This document shows positions 15,680-23,543 of a DNA stretch of 39,780 nt, one piece after another. Where the stretch lies: the NCBI GenBank assembly GCA_964475385.1, contig CAYYWV010000009.1, positions 1 through 39,780 of the forward strand, in the 5' to 3' direction. This stretch comes from CAYYWV01 sp964475385. Lineage in GTDB: Bacteria > Pseudomonadota > Alphaproteobacteria > JAAXGF01. How positions within the stretch are numbered: position 1 is the first letter of the stretch; each line of letters opens with the position of its first letter. A program made the position numbers and the translations under genes. Under the pieces are notes generated by a model. It was given only the letters and a program-made list of their open reading frames with translations. It was not told the origin of the DNA and made no database searches.

Positions 15680-16517
15680 TGAAGGCTTCCAGACATTCGG
15701 GTTCATCGAGCATCGGCACGTGTCCTACGTCCTCGATCACGACGCGCCGGAGGTCGGGTTTTTCGGCGGCCATGCGTTCGAAGGTCGCATGGTTCAAGAT
15801 ATCGGAGAGCGCGCCACGGATCGCAAGGACCGGCAAGTGTCGCAGCGCCCGGAACAGAGGCCAGAGATCGGGAATGTCGCTCTGCCCAGCGCGAAATGCG
15901 CGTCCGATTGCAGGGTCGAAGTCGGGGCGCAGTCGGCCGTCCGGTCCCTCCCGATAGCTCCGGCGCGCGATTTTTTTCCATCCTTCGTCGTTGAGCCGGC
16001 GATTGGGATAGGCCCTGCGGACGAAGGCCGTCGCCGCGTCCCAGTCGGGTTGGGTTAAATGATCGGCGAGATAAGAGCCGATCCGCGCGATCCCCGCAGG
16101 GTCAATCTCGGGACCGATATCGTTGAGCACGACCCCGGCGAGCGCGGTCGGCCGGGCGACCGCCAGCATCATGGCCAGAATCCCGCCGAGCGAGGTGCCG
16201 ATCACCACCACGCCGTGGACGTTGGTCGCGGTCAACACGTCGAGCACATCGGCGAGGTAGCGCGCCGGCGTGTAATGCCGCCAGTCGGGGTCGTAGTCGG
16301 ACCGTCCTCGGCCGCGATAATCGAGAGCGATCACTCGGCGTCTGCGCGCGAGCCTCGGGGCGAGATCCTCGAAGTCGACGGAGCTTCGCGTCAGTCCGGC
16401 GAGACACAGAACCGGAGCGCGTGGCGAGGCCGCATCGCCGTAATCGCGAACGTAAAGCGAAAGCCCGTCGTCGGCGGTGATTCGCCGTTCGCGGAACCGC
16501 GCGGCCTCGCCCGTCAC
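15657..16517 (-). CDS. Alpha/beta hydrolase
   Basis: Predicted esterase- or lactonase-type hydrolase of 286 residues; substrate unknown. The nucleophile elbow is GTSLGG (S109), a RGRGRSDYDP region precedes it, and VGHVPMLDEPE near the C-terminus supplies the catalytic histidine; the acid is probably in the ALSDIL segment. The start is GTG at 16517, one base after the dehalogenase stop, so the two are probably co-translated. No signal peptide, so cytoplasmic. Confidence 0.88.
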   Translation of the reverse strand: MTGEAARFRERRITADDGLSLYVRDYGDAASPRAPVLCLAGLTRSSVDFEDLAPRLARRRRVIALDYRGRGRSDYDPDWRHYTPARYLADVLDVLTATNVHGVVVIGTSLGGILAMMLAVARPTALAGVVLNDIGPEIDPAGIARIGSYLADHLTQPDWDAATAFVRRAYPNRRLNDEGWKKIARRSYREGPDGRLRPDFDPAIGRAFRAGQSDIPDLWPLFRALRHLPVLAIRGALSDILNHATFERMAAEKPDLRRVVIEDVGHVPMLDEPECLEAFNEFFARL

Positions 16518-16518
16518 C

Positions 16519-17205
16519 TCAAAGACCCAGAAGGCCGGGGAGCTCGTCTAGGGTGGCGATCTCGGCGGCGATCTCGCCGGGGAGCCGCTCGGGCCGCTGG
16601 CCGAAGCGGTTGATCCAAGCGACCCGGAAGCCGAACGCCGCGGCGCCGTTCGCGTCCCACGCGTTCGACGACTGGAAGGCGATCCGCCCGGCTTCGACCC
16701 CGAGGCGATCGACGGCGAGCCTGTAGACCCTGGGGTCGGGCTTGTAGACGCCGATCTCTTCGACCGAGAGCACGGCGTCGAGCCGATCGGCGATCTTCGC
16801 GTTGCGCACCGCGGCGGCGAGCATGTCGGGCGAGCCGTTGGAGAGAATCGCGCAACGGATGCCGGCGTCCTTGAGGCGGCCGAGAACGCCCGCGACCTCG
16901 GGGTAGGCGTCGAGCGAGAGGTAGCAGTCCATCAGCCGCTCGCGTAAGCCGGGGTCGTCGATGCCGTGGCTTTCGAGCGCGTAGTCGAGGGCGTCTCCAG
17001 TGATCCGCCAGAAGTCGACGTGATGGCCCATCAAGGTCCGAAGCCAGGTGTACTGAAGCTGTTTGAGCCGCCAGGTCTCCGAGACCGCCTCGGCGCGCTC
17101 GCCGAGGGCTGCGCGTTCGCGCGCCGCCGCCGAATGGACGTCGAACAGGGTGCCGTAAGCGTCGAAGACACAGGCGCCGATATCGCCGAATGCCGGATGG
17201 GTCAT
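16519..17205 (-). CDS. Haloacid dehalogenase, type II
   Basis: HAD-superfamily hydrolase of 228 residues matching L-2-haloacid dehalogenases: nucleophile D15 in FDAYGTLFD, LSNGSPDML (S122, N123), K155 in YKPDPRVY, and SSNAWDANGA (S180, N181, D184), the signature of the dehalogenase branch. Members convert (S)-2-haloacids to (R)-2-hydroxyacids, although the true substrate in many bacteria is not known. ATG at 17205 has a perfect AAGGAGG upstream; an open extension to 17286 lacks one. First gene of the HAD-hydrolase-dehydratase run. Confidence 0.9.
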   Translation of the reverse strand: MTHPAFGDIGACVFDAYGTLFDVHSAAARERAALGERAEAVSETWRLKQLQYTWLRTLMGHHVDFWRITGDALDYALESHGIDDPGLRERLMDCYLSLDAYPEVAGVLGRLKDAGIRCAILSNGSPDMLAAAVRNAKIADRLDAVLSVEEIGVYKPDPRVYRLAVDRLGVEAGRIAFQSSNAWDANGAAAFGFRVAWINRFGQRPERLPGEIAAEIATLDELPGLLGL

Positions 17206-17225
17206 GGCTTTCCTCCTTGAGTGCC

Positions 17226-17268
17226 GCGGCGTCAAACGCCGCATGGACGCGCGCCCCCCTTGGCGCGC
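17226..17268. repeat. Two hairpins in the slt-HAD spacer
   Basis: GCGGCG/CGCCGC (17226-17231 and 17237-17242) and GCGCGCC/GGCGCGC (17249-17255 and 17262-17268) lie in the 140-base spacer between the lytic transglycosylase stop and the dehalogenase start. Neither has a T-run on either strand, so at best they are weak terminators of the transglycosylase transcript. Confidence 0.4.
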
Positions 17269-17345
17269 AAGGTACCGAACGGCCACGCAAACGCAACCGT
17301 CTAACGACGCTCAAGGATAACGAGGCGGAGGAGGGAGCGGACGGC

Positions 17346-19412
17346 TCAGAGGGAAGACGCGCCCCCCGCTTCTGTGCGAGCGAGGCTCGGCTTCGGCGCA
17401 TCGTAAGCGCCGCGTTCGAGGACGAGCGCGAGACTCATCGCCGAAACCGGTTGCCCGGCAAGACGGCGATATACGGGGACGGCCTCGAGCACCCGTTGGA
17501 CGTAGTTGCGGGTCTCGCCAAGGGGGATCATCTCGATCCAGTCGATGACGTCGACCTCGGGCGCGCGAGGATCGCCAAAGCGTGCGATCCAACGCCGGAC
17601 CCGGTTGGGACCGGCGTTGTAGGCGGCGAGCGCGAGCACGTAGGATCCGTTGTACCGGGCAAGAAGGGTCTCGATGTAGCTGCGCCCTATGGTCAGGTTG
17701 TACTCGGGGTCTTCGATCAGACGGGCGCGGCTGTAGGGAAGCCGAAGGCCGCGCGCGACCCGCCGCGCGGTCGCCGGCATGATCTGCATCAGGCCGCGGG
17801 CGCCGGCGGCGCTGATTGCTCGGGGATGAAACCCGCTCTCCTGACGGAGCATGGCGAGAAGAAGGGCGGGCTCGACGACGCTGTTGGTCCGTTCCAGGCT
17901 AGGCGGCAGCGCGACCATGGGATAGCCCTCGTCGAGCATGACGACGCCTTCGCTCGCCGCGCGCCGGGCGATACGCACCGCGAGGTCGAACCGACCCGCC
18001 TCGCGGGCGAGGCGCGCGACCAAGCGACGCTCGCCCGGGGTTGCCGCAAGCGCCGCGAGCCTAAGGACGAACGGATCGACGAGGTCTTCCCATCCGAGCG
18101 CGGCGAGACGGCGAACGACTTCGGCAAGCTCGTGGTTGCGGATGAAGTCGCGGTCGGCAGTCGTGATGGCGGGGGCTTCGGGCAGGGAAAGAGGCGCTTC
18201 AGGGTCGAGGCGCGCGAGCGCAAGGGCGCCGTAAAAAGTGGTCGGGTAACGGGCGGCGCGGGCGAACCAGGCTCGGGCATCGTCCTCGCGTCCAGCCGCG
18301 GCGGCGGCCCGGCCGGCCCAATAGGCCGCCCGCGCAAGGCTGACCGCATAGCGCACCCCCTCGAACAAACGCTGGAAATGAGGAGCGGCGAGCGCCGGAT
18401 CGTTCAGAAAACGGAGCGCGATCCAACCCGCGAGCCACTCGCCTTCGGAACGAGGCAAGGGAAGAGTTTGGTTGTGGCGGCTGGCGAGATGATAGCCGAC
18501 CGAGATCAGGCCGTCGGCGAGCGCGCTGCGGATCTGAATTCGGGTCTCGCGCCACCAGGCCTCGGGGCGAACCAGGTCGGCAGGGGGATTGTCGAGGATC
18601 GCGCGCGCGGCCTCGTCGCGGCCTTTGCGGCGACGCCAGCGCAAACGCTCGTACCACAGGCCGGGGTCGTTGCGGAGCGCAGGCGGCACCTTGGCGATGG
18701 CGGCGTCGACCCCGGGGGCGCGGACCATGAGCCTGAGCCGCGCGATTCCCAGCGCGCGATGGCCGGGGTCGACCCGGCGCAGCATACGCTGAGCGGCGCG
18801 CCGTTTGTGGTCCCAGAGGAGTCGATCGAGCCGCGCGACGTGATCTTCCGCGCGCAAGCGCTTGCGGTGACGTTTGAGAAAACGCCGTTCCTCGGACGGC
18901 GTGAAGTCGCCCTCGACCCAGGCGCGGCGCAAAAGCGCAATCGCAGCCTTTTTCTCGCCGGTGGCGAGCATCGCCTCCGCAAGCCGCCAACGCCCCCATC
19001 CCGTCAGCGGCGGGTGGCGGGCGAACCAGGCGCGCACCTGTTCGGCCGGCATCCGGTCGCCGAGCGCCCGCTCGGCGCGGCGGCGCAACAGGGTCTGCCC
19101 CGGCCAGTCGGGGTTGGCCTCGATGAAGGCGGCGATCTCGTCGAAGGGCGCGGGCGGATCGCTTTGCGTCAACCGATACCAGGCGATGACCTTATCGATC
19201 AGCGCATCTTCGCCCTTGGCGGCGAAGCGCGCGGCCAAGGCCCAATCCCGATCGGCGGCGGCGGAAAGCGCGCGCGCGAGGTAGGCCTCGCTCTTGGGCG
19301 GCGGCGGCGGCGGCGATGCAGCCTCGGACGGGGACGCCCGCGGAGCGGTTGCGCCTGCGCCGAAGACGGCGATCCCCGCGAGCAGTAACACGGCCGGGCG
19401 CAGCATCGACAC
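17346..19412 (-). CDS. slt: Soluble lytic murein transglycosylase
   Basis: Periplasmic enzyme that cleaves peptidoglycan between MurNAc and GlcNAc with anhydro-MurNAc formation. The 688 residues start with a signal peptide and a proline run, followed by a long alpha-helical superhelical (U/L-type) region to about residue 500, then the SLT catalytic domain: catalytic glutamate in RQESGFHPRAISAAGARG (about residue 525), LMQIMPATA, and AYNAGPNRVRRW. Start is a GTG at 19412 with GGGAG at good spacing, or the ATG at 19406. Divergent from dapA with a short shared promoter region. Confidence 0.93.
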   Translation of the reverse strand: MSMLRPAVLLLAGIAVFGAGATAPRASPSEAASPPPPPPKSEAYLARALSAAADRDWALAARFAAKGEDALIDKVIAWYRLTQSDPPAPFDEIAAFIEANPDWPGQTLLRRRAERALGDRMPAEQVRAWFARHPPLTGWGRWRLAEAMLATGEKKAAIALLRRAWVEGDFTPSEERRFLKRHRKRLRAEDHVARLDRLLWDHKRRAAQRMLRRVDPGHRALGIARLRLMVRAPGVDAAIAKVPPALRNDPGLWYERLRWRRRKGRDEAARAILDNPPADLVRPEAWWRETRIQIRSALADGLISVGYHLASRHNQTLPLPRSEGEWLAGWIALRFLNDPALAAPHFQRLFEGVRYAVSLARAAYWAGRAAAAAGREDDARAWFARAARYPTTFYGALALARLDPEAPLSLPEAPAITTADRDFIRNHELAEVVRRLAALGWEDLVDPFVLRLAALAATPGERRLVARLAREAGRFDLAVRIARRAASEGVVMLDEGYPMVALPPSLERTNSVVEPALLLAMLRQESGFHPRAISAAGARGLMQIMPATARRVARGLRLPYSRARLIEDPEYNLTIGRSYIETLLARYNGSYVLALAAYNAGPNRVRRWIARFGDPRAPEVDVIDWIEMIPLGETRNYVQRVLEAVPVYRRLAGQPVSAMSLALVLERGAYDAPKPSLARTEAGGASSL
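19297..19314. repeat. GGC triplet repeat (6 units) in slt
   Basis: Six tandem GGC units encode six prolines after the slt signal peptide. In-frame, so length change would only alter the proline linker. Confidence 0.8.
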
Positions 19413-19466
19413 TTCGGTCTCCCTGCAGGCGTTTGCGACGTGTGGCGCCGCCTCTTGTTTCTATGC

Positions 19467-19494
19467 AATTTATCACTTCCAAACGGTTAACCAA
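19467..19494 (-). promoter_or_regulatory. Candidate slt promoter
   Basis: On the minus strand TTGGTT (19494-19489) and TAAATT (19472-19467) with a 16-base spacer lie in the only AT-rich stretch of the slt-dapA spacer. GGTTAACC (19485-19492) overlaps the -35 box and contains TTAACCA, which resembles a CtrA half-site. Confidence 0.38.
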
Positions 19495-19510
19495 ACTTCG
19501 GCGGGCTCGC

Positions 19511-19539
19511 TTGCCGCCGAAAGCCGGCGCGGCTATGTT
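19511..19539 (+). promoter_or_regulatory. Candidate dapA promoter
   Basis: TTGCCG (19511-19516) and TATGTT (19534-19539) with a 17-base spacer, giving a leader of about 26 bases to the dapA start. Confidence 0.4.
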
Positions 19540-19571
19540 CGGACCGGTGAGACCGCGGGGGAGGGAAGAGC

Positions 19572-20447
19572 ATGTTCGAGGGATCGTTCACGGCGCTGAT
19601 CACGCCGTTTCGGAACGGGGCGGTTGACGAGCAAGCGTTCCAGTCGCTGGTGGAATGGCAGATCGCCGAAGGGACCGATGGCTTGGTGCCTTGCGGCACG
19701 ACGGGCGAATCGCCGACGCTTTCGCACCGCGAACACGAACGCGTGGTCGATCTTTGCATCGAGGCGACGAAAGGCCGGGTGCCCGTGCTTGCCGGCACCG
19801 GCTCGAACTCGACCGAGGAAGCGATCTCGCTCACCCGGCACGCCAAGGAATCGGGCGCGGACGGGGCGCTCGTGGTGACGCCCTACTACAACAAGCCGAC
19901 CCAGGAAGGGCTTTACCAGCACTTCAAGGCGATTCACGACGCCGTCGACATCCCGATCATCATCTACAACATCCCCGGGCGCTGCGTCGTGGACATGACG
20001 GTCGAGACCATGGCCCGGCTCGCCGCGTTGCCGAACATCGTCGGCGTCAAGGATTCGTCCAACGATCCGGCGCGGCCTTCGCTCACGCGGCGCGCTTGCG
20101 GGCCGGACTTCGTCCAGCTCTCGGGCGAGGATGCGGCGCGGCTCGCGCTTTTGGGCAGCGGCGGCCATGGCTGCATCTCGGTCACGGCGAACGTCGCGCC
20201 TCGGCTCTGCGCCGAGCTTCACGACGCCTGGCGCGACGGCGATATCGCGCGGGCGACCGAGCTCCAGGAGCGGCTGATGCCCCTGCACCAAGCGCTTTTC
20301 CTCGAAACCAGCCCGGCGCCGGTCAAATACGCCGCAAGCCGGCTCGGGCTGTGCGAGGCGACGGTGCGCCTGCCCCTGGTCGAGCCCAGCCCGGCGACGC
20401 GCGAGCGGATCGACGCGGCGATGCGCGCGGTCGGCCTTCTCAACTGA
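19572..20447 (+). CDS. dapA: 4-hydroxy-tetrahydrodipicolinate synthase
   Basis: Condenses pyruvate with aspartate semialdehyde in the lysine and diaminopimelate pathway. The 291-residue TIM barrel has the Schiff-base lysine K160 in GVKDSS, T43/T44 in CGTTGES, Y106/Y107 in TPYYNKP, Y132 and R137 in YNIPGR, all as in E. coli DapA with a one-residue offset. A GAGGGA site precedes the ATG. Followed 16 bases later by smpB. The murein context (slt divergent) fits its role in cell-wall precursor supply. Confidence 0.97.
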   Translation: MFEGSFTALITPFRNGAVDEQAFQSLVEWQIAEGTDGLVPCGTTGESPTLSHREHERVVDLCIEATKGRVPVLAGTGSNSTEEAISLTRHAKESGADGALVVTPYYNKPTQEGLYQHFKAIHDAVDIPIIIYNIPGRCVVDMTVETMARLAALPNIVGVKDSSNDPARPSLTRRACGPDFVQLSGEDAARLALLGSGGHGCISVTANVAPRLCAELHDAWRDGDIARATELQERLMPLHQALFLETSPAPVKYAASRLGLCEATVRLPLVEPSPATRERIDAAMRAVGLLN

Positions 20448-20463
20448 AGGCGCCGGGGCCCGA

Positions 20464-20937
20464 ATGGCCGCCAAAGATCAGAGCCCGGGCCGGACGGTTG
20501 CGCTCAACCGAAAGGCCCGGCGCAACTACATCATCGAGGAGACCCTTGAGGCCGGCATCGTGCTCACCGGCACCGAGGTCAAGTCCCTACGCGAAGGGCG
20601 GGCCAATATCGGCGAATCATACGCGGCCGTTAAGGACGGCGAGATCTTTCTGCTCAACGCCCACATTTCGGAGTATCGCGGCGGCAATCGCTTCAACCAC
20701 GAACCCTTGCGGCCGCGGAAACTTCTTTTGCACAAGCGCGAGATTCGCCGGCTGATCGGCGCGGTCCAGCGCGAAGGCGTGACCCTGGTTCCGCTCTCGA
20801 TCTACTTCAACGAACGCGGCCGCGCCAAGGTCAGACTCGGGATCGCCCGCGGCAAGAAACAGTACGACAAGCGGGCGGCCGAGCGCGACCGCGACTGGCA
20901 GCGTCGCCGCCAACGGCTCCTGCGCGCCTACAACTGA
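20464..20937 (+). CDS. smpB: SsrA-binding protein SmpB
   Basis: Binds tmRNA and brings it to stalled ribosomes for trans-translation. The 157 residues contain the family patterns NRKARRNYIIEETLEAGIVL, GTEVKSLREGRANI, and a basic tail (GKKQYDKRAAERDRDWQRR) that reads the empty mRNA channel. The dapA-smpB pair is a common alphaproteobacterial arrangement. No ssrA gene is in the window. Confidence 0.97.
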   Translation: MAAKDQSPGRTVALNRKARRNYIIEETLEAGIVLTGTEVKSLREGRANIGESYAAVKDGEIFLLNAHISEYRGGNRFNHEPLRPRKLLLHKREIRRLIGAVQREGVTLVPLSIYFNERGRAKVRLGIARGKKQYDKRAAERDRDWQRRRQRLLRAYN

Positions 20938-20966
20938 GACCGAACCGCTGCGAAAGCCTGGGCGTT

Positions 20967-21608
20967 TTACGCGGCGGCGCCGTCGAGGTGGGCGCGCGCG
21001 GCGCGGAAGACGTCGTGGAACATGGCCTCGGTGAGCTTGCCCGTGTTGGTGTTGTAGCGCGAGCAGTGGTAGCTGTCGGCGAGCAGAAGGCCGCGGGGCA
21101 GGGGATGGCGCGCCCCGTGGGCGAAGCGCAGCGCCGCAAGCCTGAGCCCCAATGCGCGGACCACCGCGGCGTGCGCGATCGCCCCTAGCGCGACGATGAC
21201 GCGAAGCTTGGCGAGCCCCGCGATCTCGGCCGCAAGAAAGCGCCGGCAGGCCGTCGCCTCGGCCCCGGTCGGCCGGTTCTCGGGCGGCACGCAGCGCACC
21301 GCGTTGGTGATTCGGCAATCGACCAGCTTGAGGCCATCGTCGGCCCGGGCTTTGTAGCGGCCTTCGGCGAAGCCGAAGCGGGCGAGGGTGTCATAAAGGA
21401 GGTCGCCCGCATAGTCGCCGGTAAACGGGCGGCCGGTTTGGTTGGCGCCGCGCAGCCCCGGCGCAAGCCCCACGACGAGAAGCTGCGCGTCTGTCGGGCC
21501 GAAGGACGCGACCGGGGCGTTGTGCCAGCCTGGAAACCGCGCCCGGTTCTCGGCCCGGAAGGCGGCAAGCCGGGGACAGAGCGCGCAGTCGCGGCCAGGC
21601 GTAATCAC
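20967..21608 (-). CDS. Family 5 uracil-DNA glycosylase (UdgB type)
   Basis: Removes uracil and some other deaminated bases from DNA. The 213 residues have GLAPGLRGANQTGRPFTGD (47-65), the family 4/5 motif in its family 5 form, an N-terminal CxxC (C8, C11) plus two later cysteines that can hold a 4Fe-4S cluster, and the C-terminal SYHCSRYNTNTGKLT motif. The motif-1 acid of family 4 (EAPG) is replaced by LAPG, as in family 5. GTG start at 21608. Convergent with smpB, with 29 bases between. Confidence 0.9.
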   Translation of the reverse strand: MITPGRDCALCPRLAAFRAENRARFPGWHNAPVASFGPTDAQLLVVGLAPGLRGANQTGRPFTGDYAGDLLYDTLARFGFAEGRYKARADDGLKLVDCRITNAVRCVPPENRPTGAEATACRRFLAAEIAGLAKLRVIVALGAIAHAAVVRALGLRLAALRFAHGARHPLPRGLLLADSYHCSRYNTNTGKLTEAMFHDVFRAARAHLDGAAA

Positions 21609-21652
21609 GGCGGCGCGGTATCAAGTCTCAAGGACCGCGGCGGCGCGCGCTC

Positions 21653-22216
21653 TCAGCGCCGGGCGATGACGCTGGCCTCGTCACGCGGCGTCTCGCGCAT
21701 GATCCGCGGCGCGAGGTCTTCGAGCTCGAGGAAGCAGTCGGCCTGGCGGCGGAGCTCGTCGGCGACCATCGGCGGCTGGGACCGGATGGTGCTGACCACC
21801 GTCACCCGCACGCCGTGGCGCTGCACCGCCTCGACCAGACGACGGAAGTCGCCGTCGCCCGAGAACAGGACCACGTGGTCGAGATAGTCGCGCATCTCCA
21901 TCATGTCGACGGCGAGCTCGATGTCCATGTTGCCCTTAATCTTTCGCCGCCCGGCCGAGTCGGTGAACTCCTTTGCCGGCTTGGTGACCATGGTGTATCC
22001 GTTATAGTCGAGCCAGTCGACCAGCGGACGGATGGGCGAATACTCCTGCTCGTCGGTAAGCGCAGTATAATAGAAGGCGCGGAGCAGACGGCCGCGGGAC
22101 GCGAACTCCTCGAGAAGGCGCTTGTAGTCGATGTCGAACCCGAGCGCGCGGGCCGCGGCATAGAGATTGGCGCCGTCGATGAAGAGTCCGATCCGCTCCT
22201 GCGGATAAATATCCAT
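21653..22216 (-). CDS. NYN-domain (LabA/DUF88-like) protein
   Basis: Predicted PIN-like ribonuclease fold of 187 residues: acidic residues in LFIDGANLYAA (D14, N17), a KGNMDIELAVDM motif and LFSGDGDFRRLV, which together make the metal site of NYN proteins. No attached OST-HTH or other RNA-binding domain is seen. Function in the cell is unknown; LabA-like proteins are linked to RNA turnover and circadian output in other bacteria, but that cannot be carried over. Divergent from folK; often found next to folK-rpoZ in alphaproteobacteria. Confidence 0.85.
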   Translation of the reverse strand: MDIYPQERIGLFIDGANLYAAARALGFDIDYKRLLEEFASRGRLLRAFYYTALTDEQEYSPIRPLVDWLDYNGYTMVTKPAKEFTDSAGRRKIKGNMDIELAVDMMEMRDYLDHVVLFSGDGDFRRLVEAVQRHGVRVTVVSTIRSQPPMVADELRRQADCFLELEDLAPRIMRETPRDEASVIARR

Positions 22217-22342
22217 TGTTGAAAATCCCGATTGTCGGCTTGGATGGTTCTATCGCCGCCGTGACGCGCACGGCGCGGAATGTGAAAGAAAGCAGGTTCC
22301 GGCGATCGTGAAATTTGACCCTTTATCTAAGGTTTTTTGGCG

Positions 22343-22894
22343 ATGACAGCAAGAGGCCATAAACCTGGAGATGGCGCGAAGGCGGCGATCCTGATCGGAA
22401 TCGGCGCGAATCTTCCTTCGCCTCATGGGACGCCGCGCGAAACCTGCGAGAAGGCGCTCGCGATGCTTGCGGAAAGAGGGATCGGGCTCGTCTCTCGATC
22501 GCGCTGGTATCGGTCCGCGCCGGTGCCGCCCTCGGACCAGCCCTGGTTCGTCAACGGGGTGGCCGCAGTCCAAAGCGGGCTCGGCCCCGAGGCTCTGCTC
22601 GAGACCCTGCTCGCGGTCGAGCGCGCCTTAGGGCGGGTCCGCGAAGTTCGCTGGGGGCCGCGCCTGATCGATCTCGATCTTCTCGATTACCGCGGTCTGG
22701 TGCGGGCCGGGCCGGCGCCCATCCTCCCCCATCCCAGGATCGCCGAGCGCGCCTTCGTCCTTCTGCCGCTGGCCGAGGTCGCCCCGGGTTGGCGTCACCC
22801 CGAGACCGGCCTTCCGATCTGCGAGCTGATCGCCCGGCTTCCACCGGACCAAGCGATTGCGCCCCTTGACGAGACGGGGCTTGAAGGGCCATAG
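22343..22894 (+). CDS. folK: HPPK, 6-hydroxymethyl-7,8-dihydropterin pyrophosphokinase
   Basis: Transfers pyrophosphate from ATP to 6-hydroxymethyl-dihydropterin in folate synthesis. The 183-residue product has GIGANLP near the start, RWYRSAPV, and the HPPK signature GPRLIDLDLLDY. ATG at 22343 is taken (AAGG about ten bases before); a TTG at 22337 also opens this frame. No folP or folB neighbour. Followed by the spacer and rpoZ on the same strand. Confidence 0.93.
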   Translation: MTARGHKPGDGAKAAILIGIGANLPSPHGTPRETCEKALAMLAERGIGLVSRSRWYRSAPVPPSDQPWFVNGVAAVQSGLGPEALLETLLAVERALGRVREVRWGPRLIDLDLLDYRGLVRAGPAPILPHPRIAERAFVLLPLAEVAPGWRHPETGLPICELIARLPPDQAIAPLDETGLEGP

Positions 22895-22903
22895 AACCTC
22901 CGT

Positions 22904-22923
22904 GGCGCAGGGGTTCTTGCGCC
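22904..22923 (+). terminator. Possible terminator after folK
   Basis: GGCGCA (22904-22909) pairs with TGCGCC (22918-22923) over an eight-base loop, followed by CTTGCTTT. The stem is short and the T-run broken, so termination would be partial. Confidence 0.35.
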
Positions 22924-22924
22924 C

Positions 22925-22953
22925 TTGCTTTAACTTTGCAGGCAAGATACTAC
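22925..22953 (+). promoter_or_regulatory. Candidate rpoZ promoter
   Basis: TTGCTT (22925-22930) and TACTAC (22948-22953) with a 17-base spacer, in an AT-rich stretch unlike the flanks, about 40 bases before the rpoZ ATG. The -10 box is weak. It would drive the long rpoZ-rsh-pyrE run. Confidence 0.35.
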
Positions 22954-22999
22954 ATATTCCACATATCCCTTTGTTCGTCCGTTCCAGGAGACGCATTGC

Positions 23000-23455
23000 A
23001 TGGCTCGCGTTACCGTCGAAGACTGTATTCTCAAGGTTCCCAACCGGTTCGATCTCGTGCTTCTCGCCGCGCAGCGTGCGCGCGAGCTTTCGTCGGGCGC
23101 CGCGCCGGCGGTCGAGCGCGAGAACGACAAGAACCCGGTCATCGCGCTGCGTGAGATCGCCGAGGAGGCGATTGATATCGACGATCTGCGCGAAAAGCTG
23201 GTCTTCGGCCTCCAGCGCCATGTCGAGGTCGACGAGCCCGAGGATGACAGCATGAGCATTCTCGCCGCGGCCGAAAAGGAATGGGCCGGGATCGCGGGCG
23301 ATACGGCGGCAGGCGCCGCAGCGGAAAAGTCGACGGGCGTCGAAGCCGAAGCCGAAGCCGCCGTCGGCAAAGAGCCTGCCCCCGAAAAGCAGGCTGCGCC
23401 GGATCAGACCGCGCCCGAGGGCGAAAACGCAGAACCCAGGACGGACGAGGCGTAG
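23000..23455 (+). CDS. rpoZ: RNA polymerase omega subunit
   Basis: Small RNA polymerase subunit that stabilises beta' and takes part in ppGpp sensing. The core (MARVTVEDCILKVPNRFDLVLLAAQRAREL, then NDKNPVIALREIAE) is standard and ends near residue 85. The 151-residue protein has an additional tail of about 60 residues, rich in Ala, Glu and Pro and probably disordered. AGGAG lies nine bases before the ATG. It is directly upstream of rsh, as in many proteobacteria (rpoZ-spoT). Confidence 0.95.
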   Translation: MARVTVEDCILKVPNRFDLVLLAAQRARELSSGAAPAVERENDKNPVIALREIAEEAIDIDDLREKLVFGLQRHVEVDEPEDDSMSILAAAEKEWAGIAGDTAAGAAAEKSTGVEAEAEAAVGKEPAPEKQAAPDQTAPEGENAEPRTDEA

Positions 23456-23543
23456 CGCGCTCTGTCGCGCCCGCGGATCGCCGGCCGCCTCGTCGTGACT
23501 GCGCCGGGGCCAGGGGCAGCCGGCTGGGCCGGTTGAAGACGAC

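Noticed and set aside
19297..19314. GGC repeat as a phase-variation switch of slt
   Set aside because: Triplet units keep the frame, so gain or loss cannot switch the gene off.
17190..19388. 732-codon open frame on the plus strand opposite slt
   Set aside because: Shadow of the lytic transglycosylase gene, which has a full catalytic domain.
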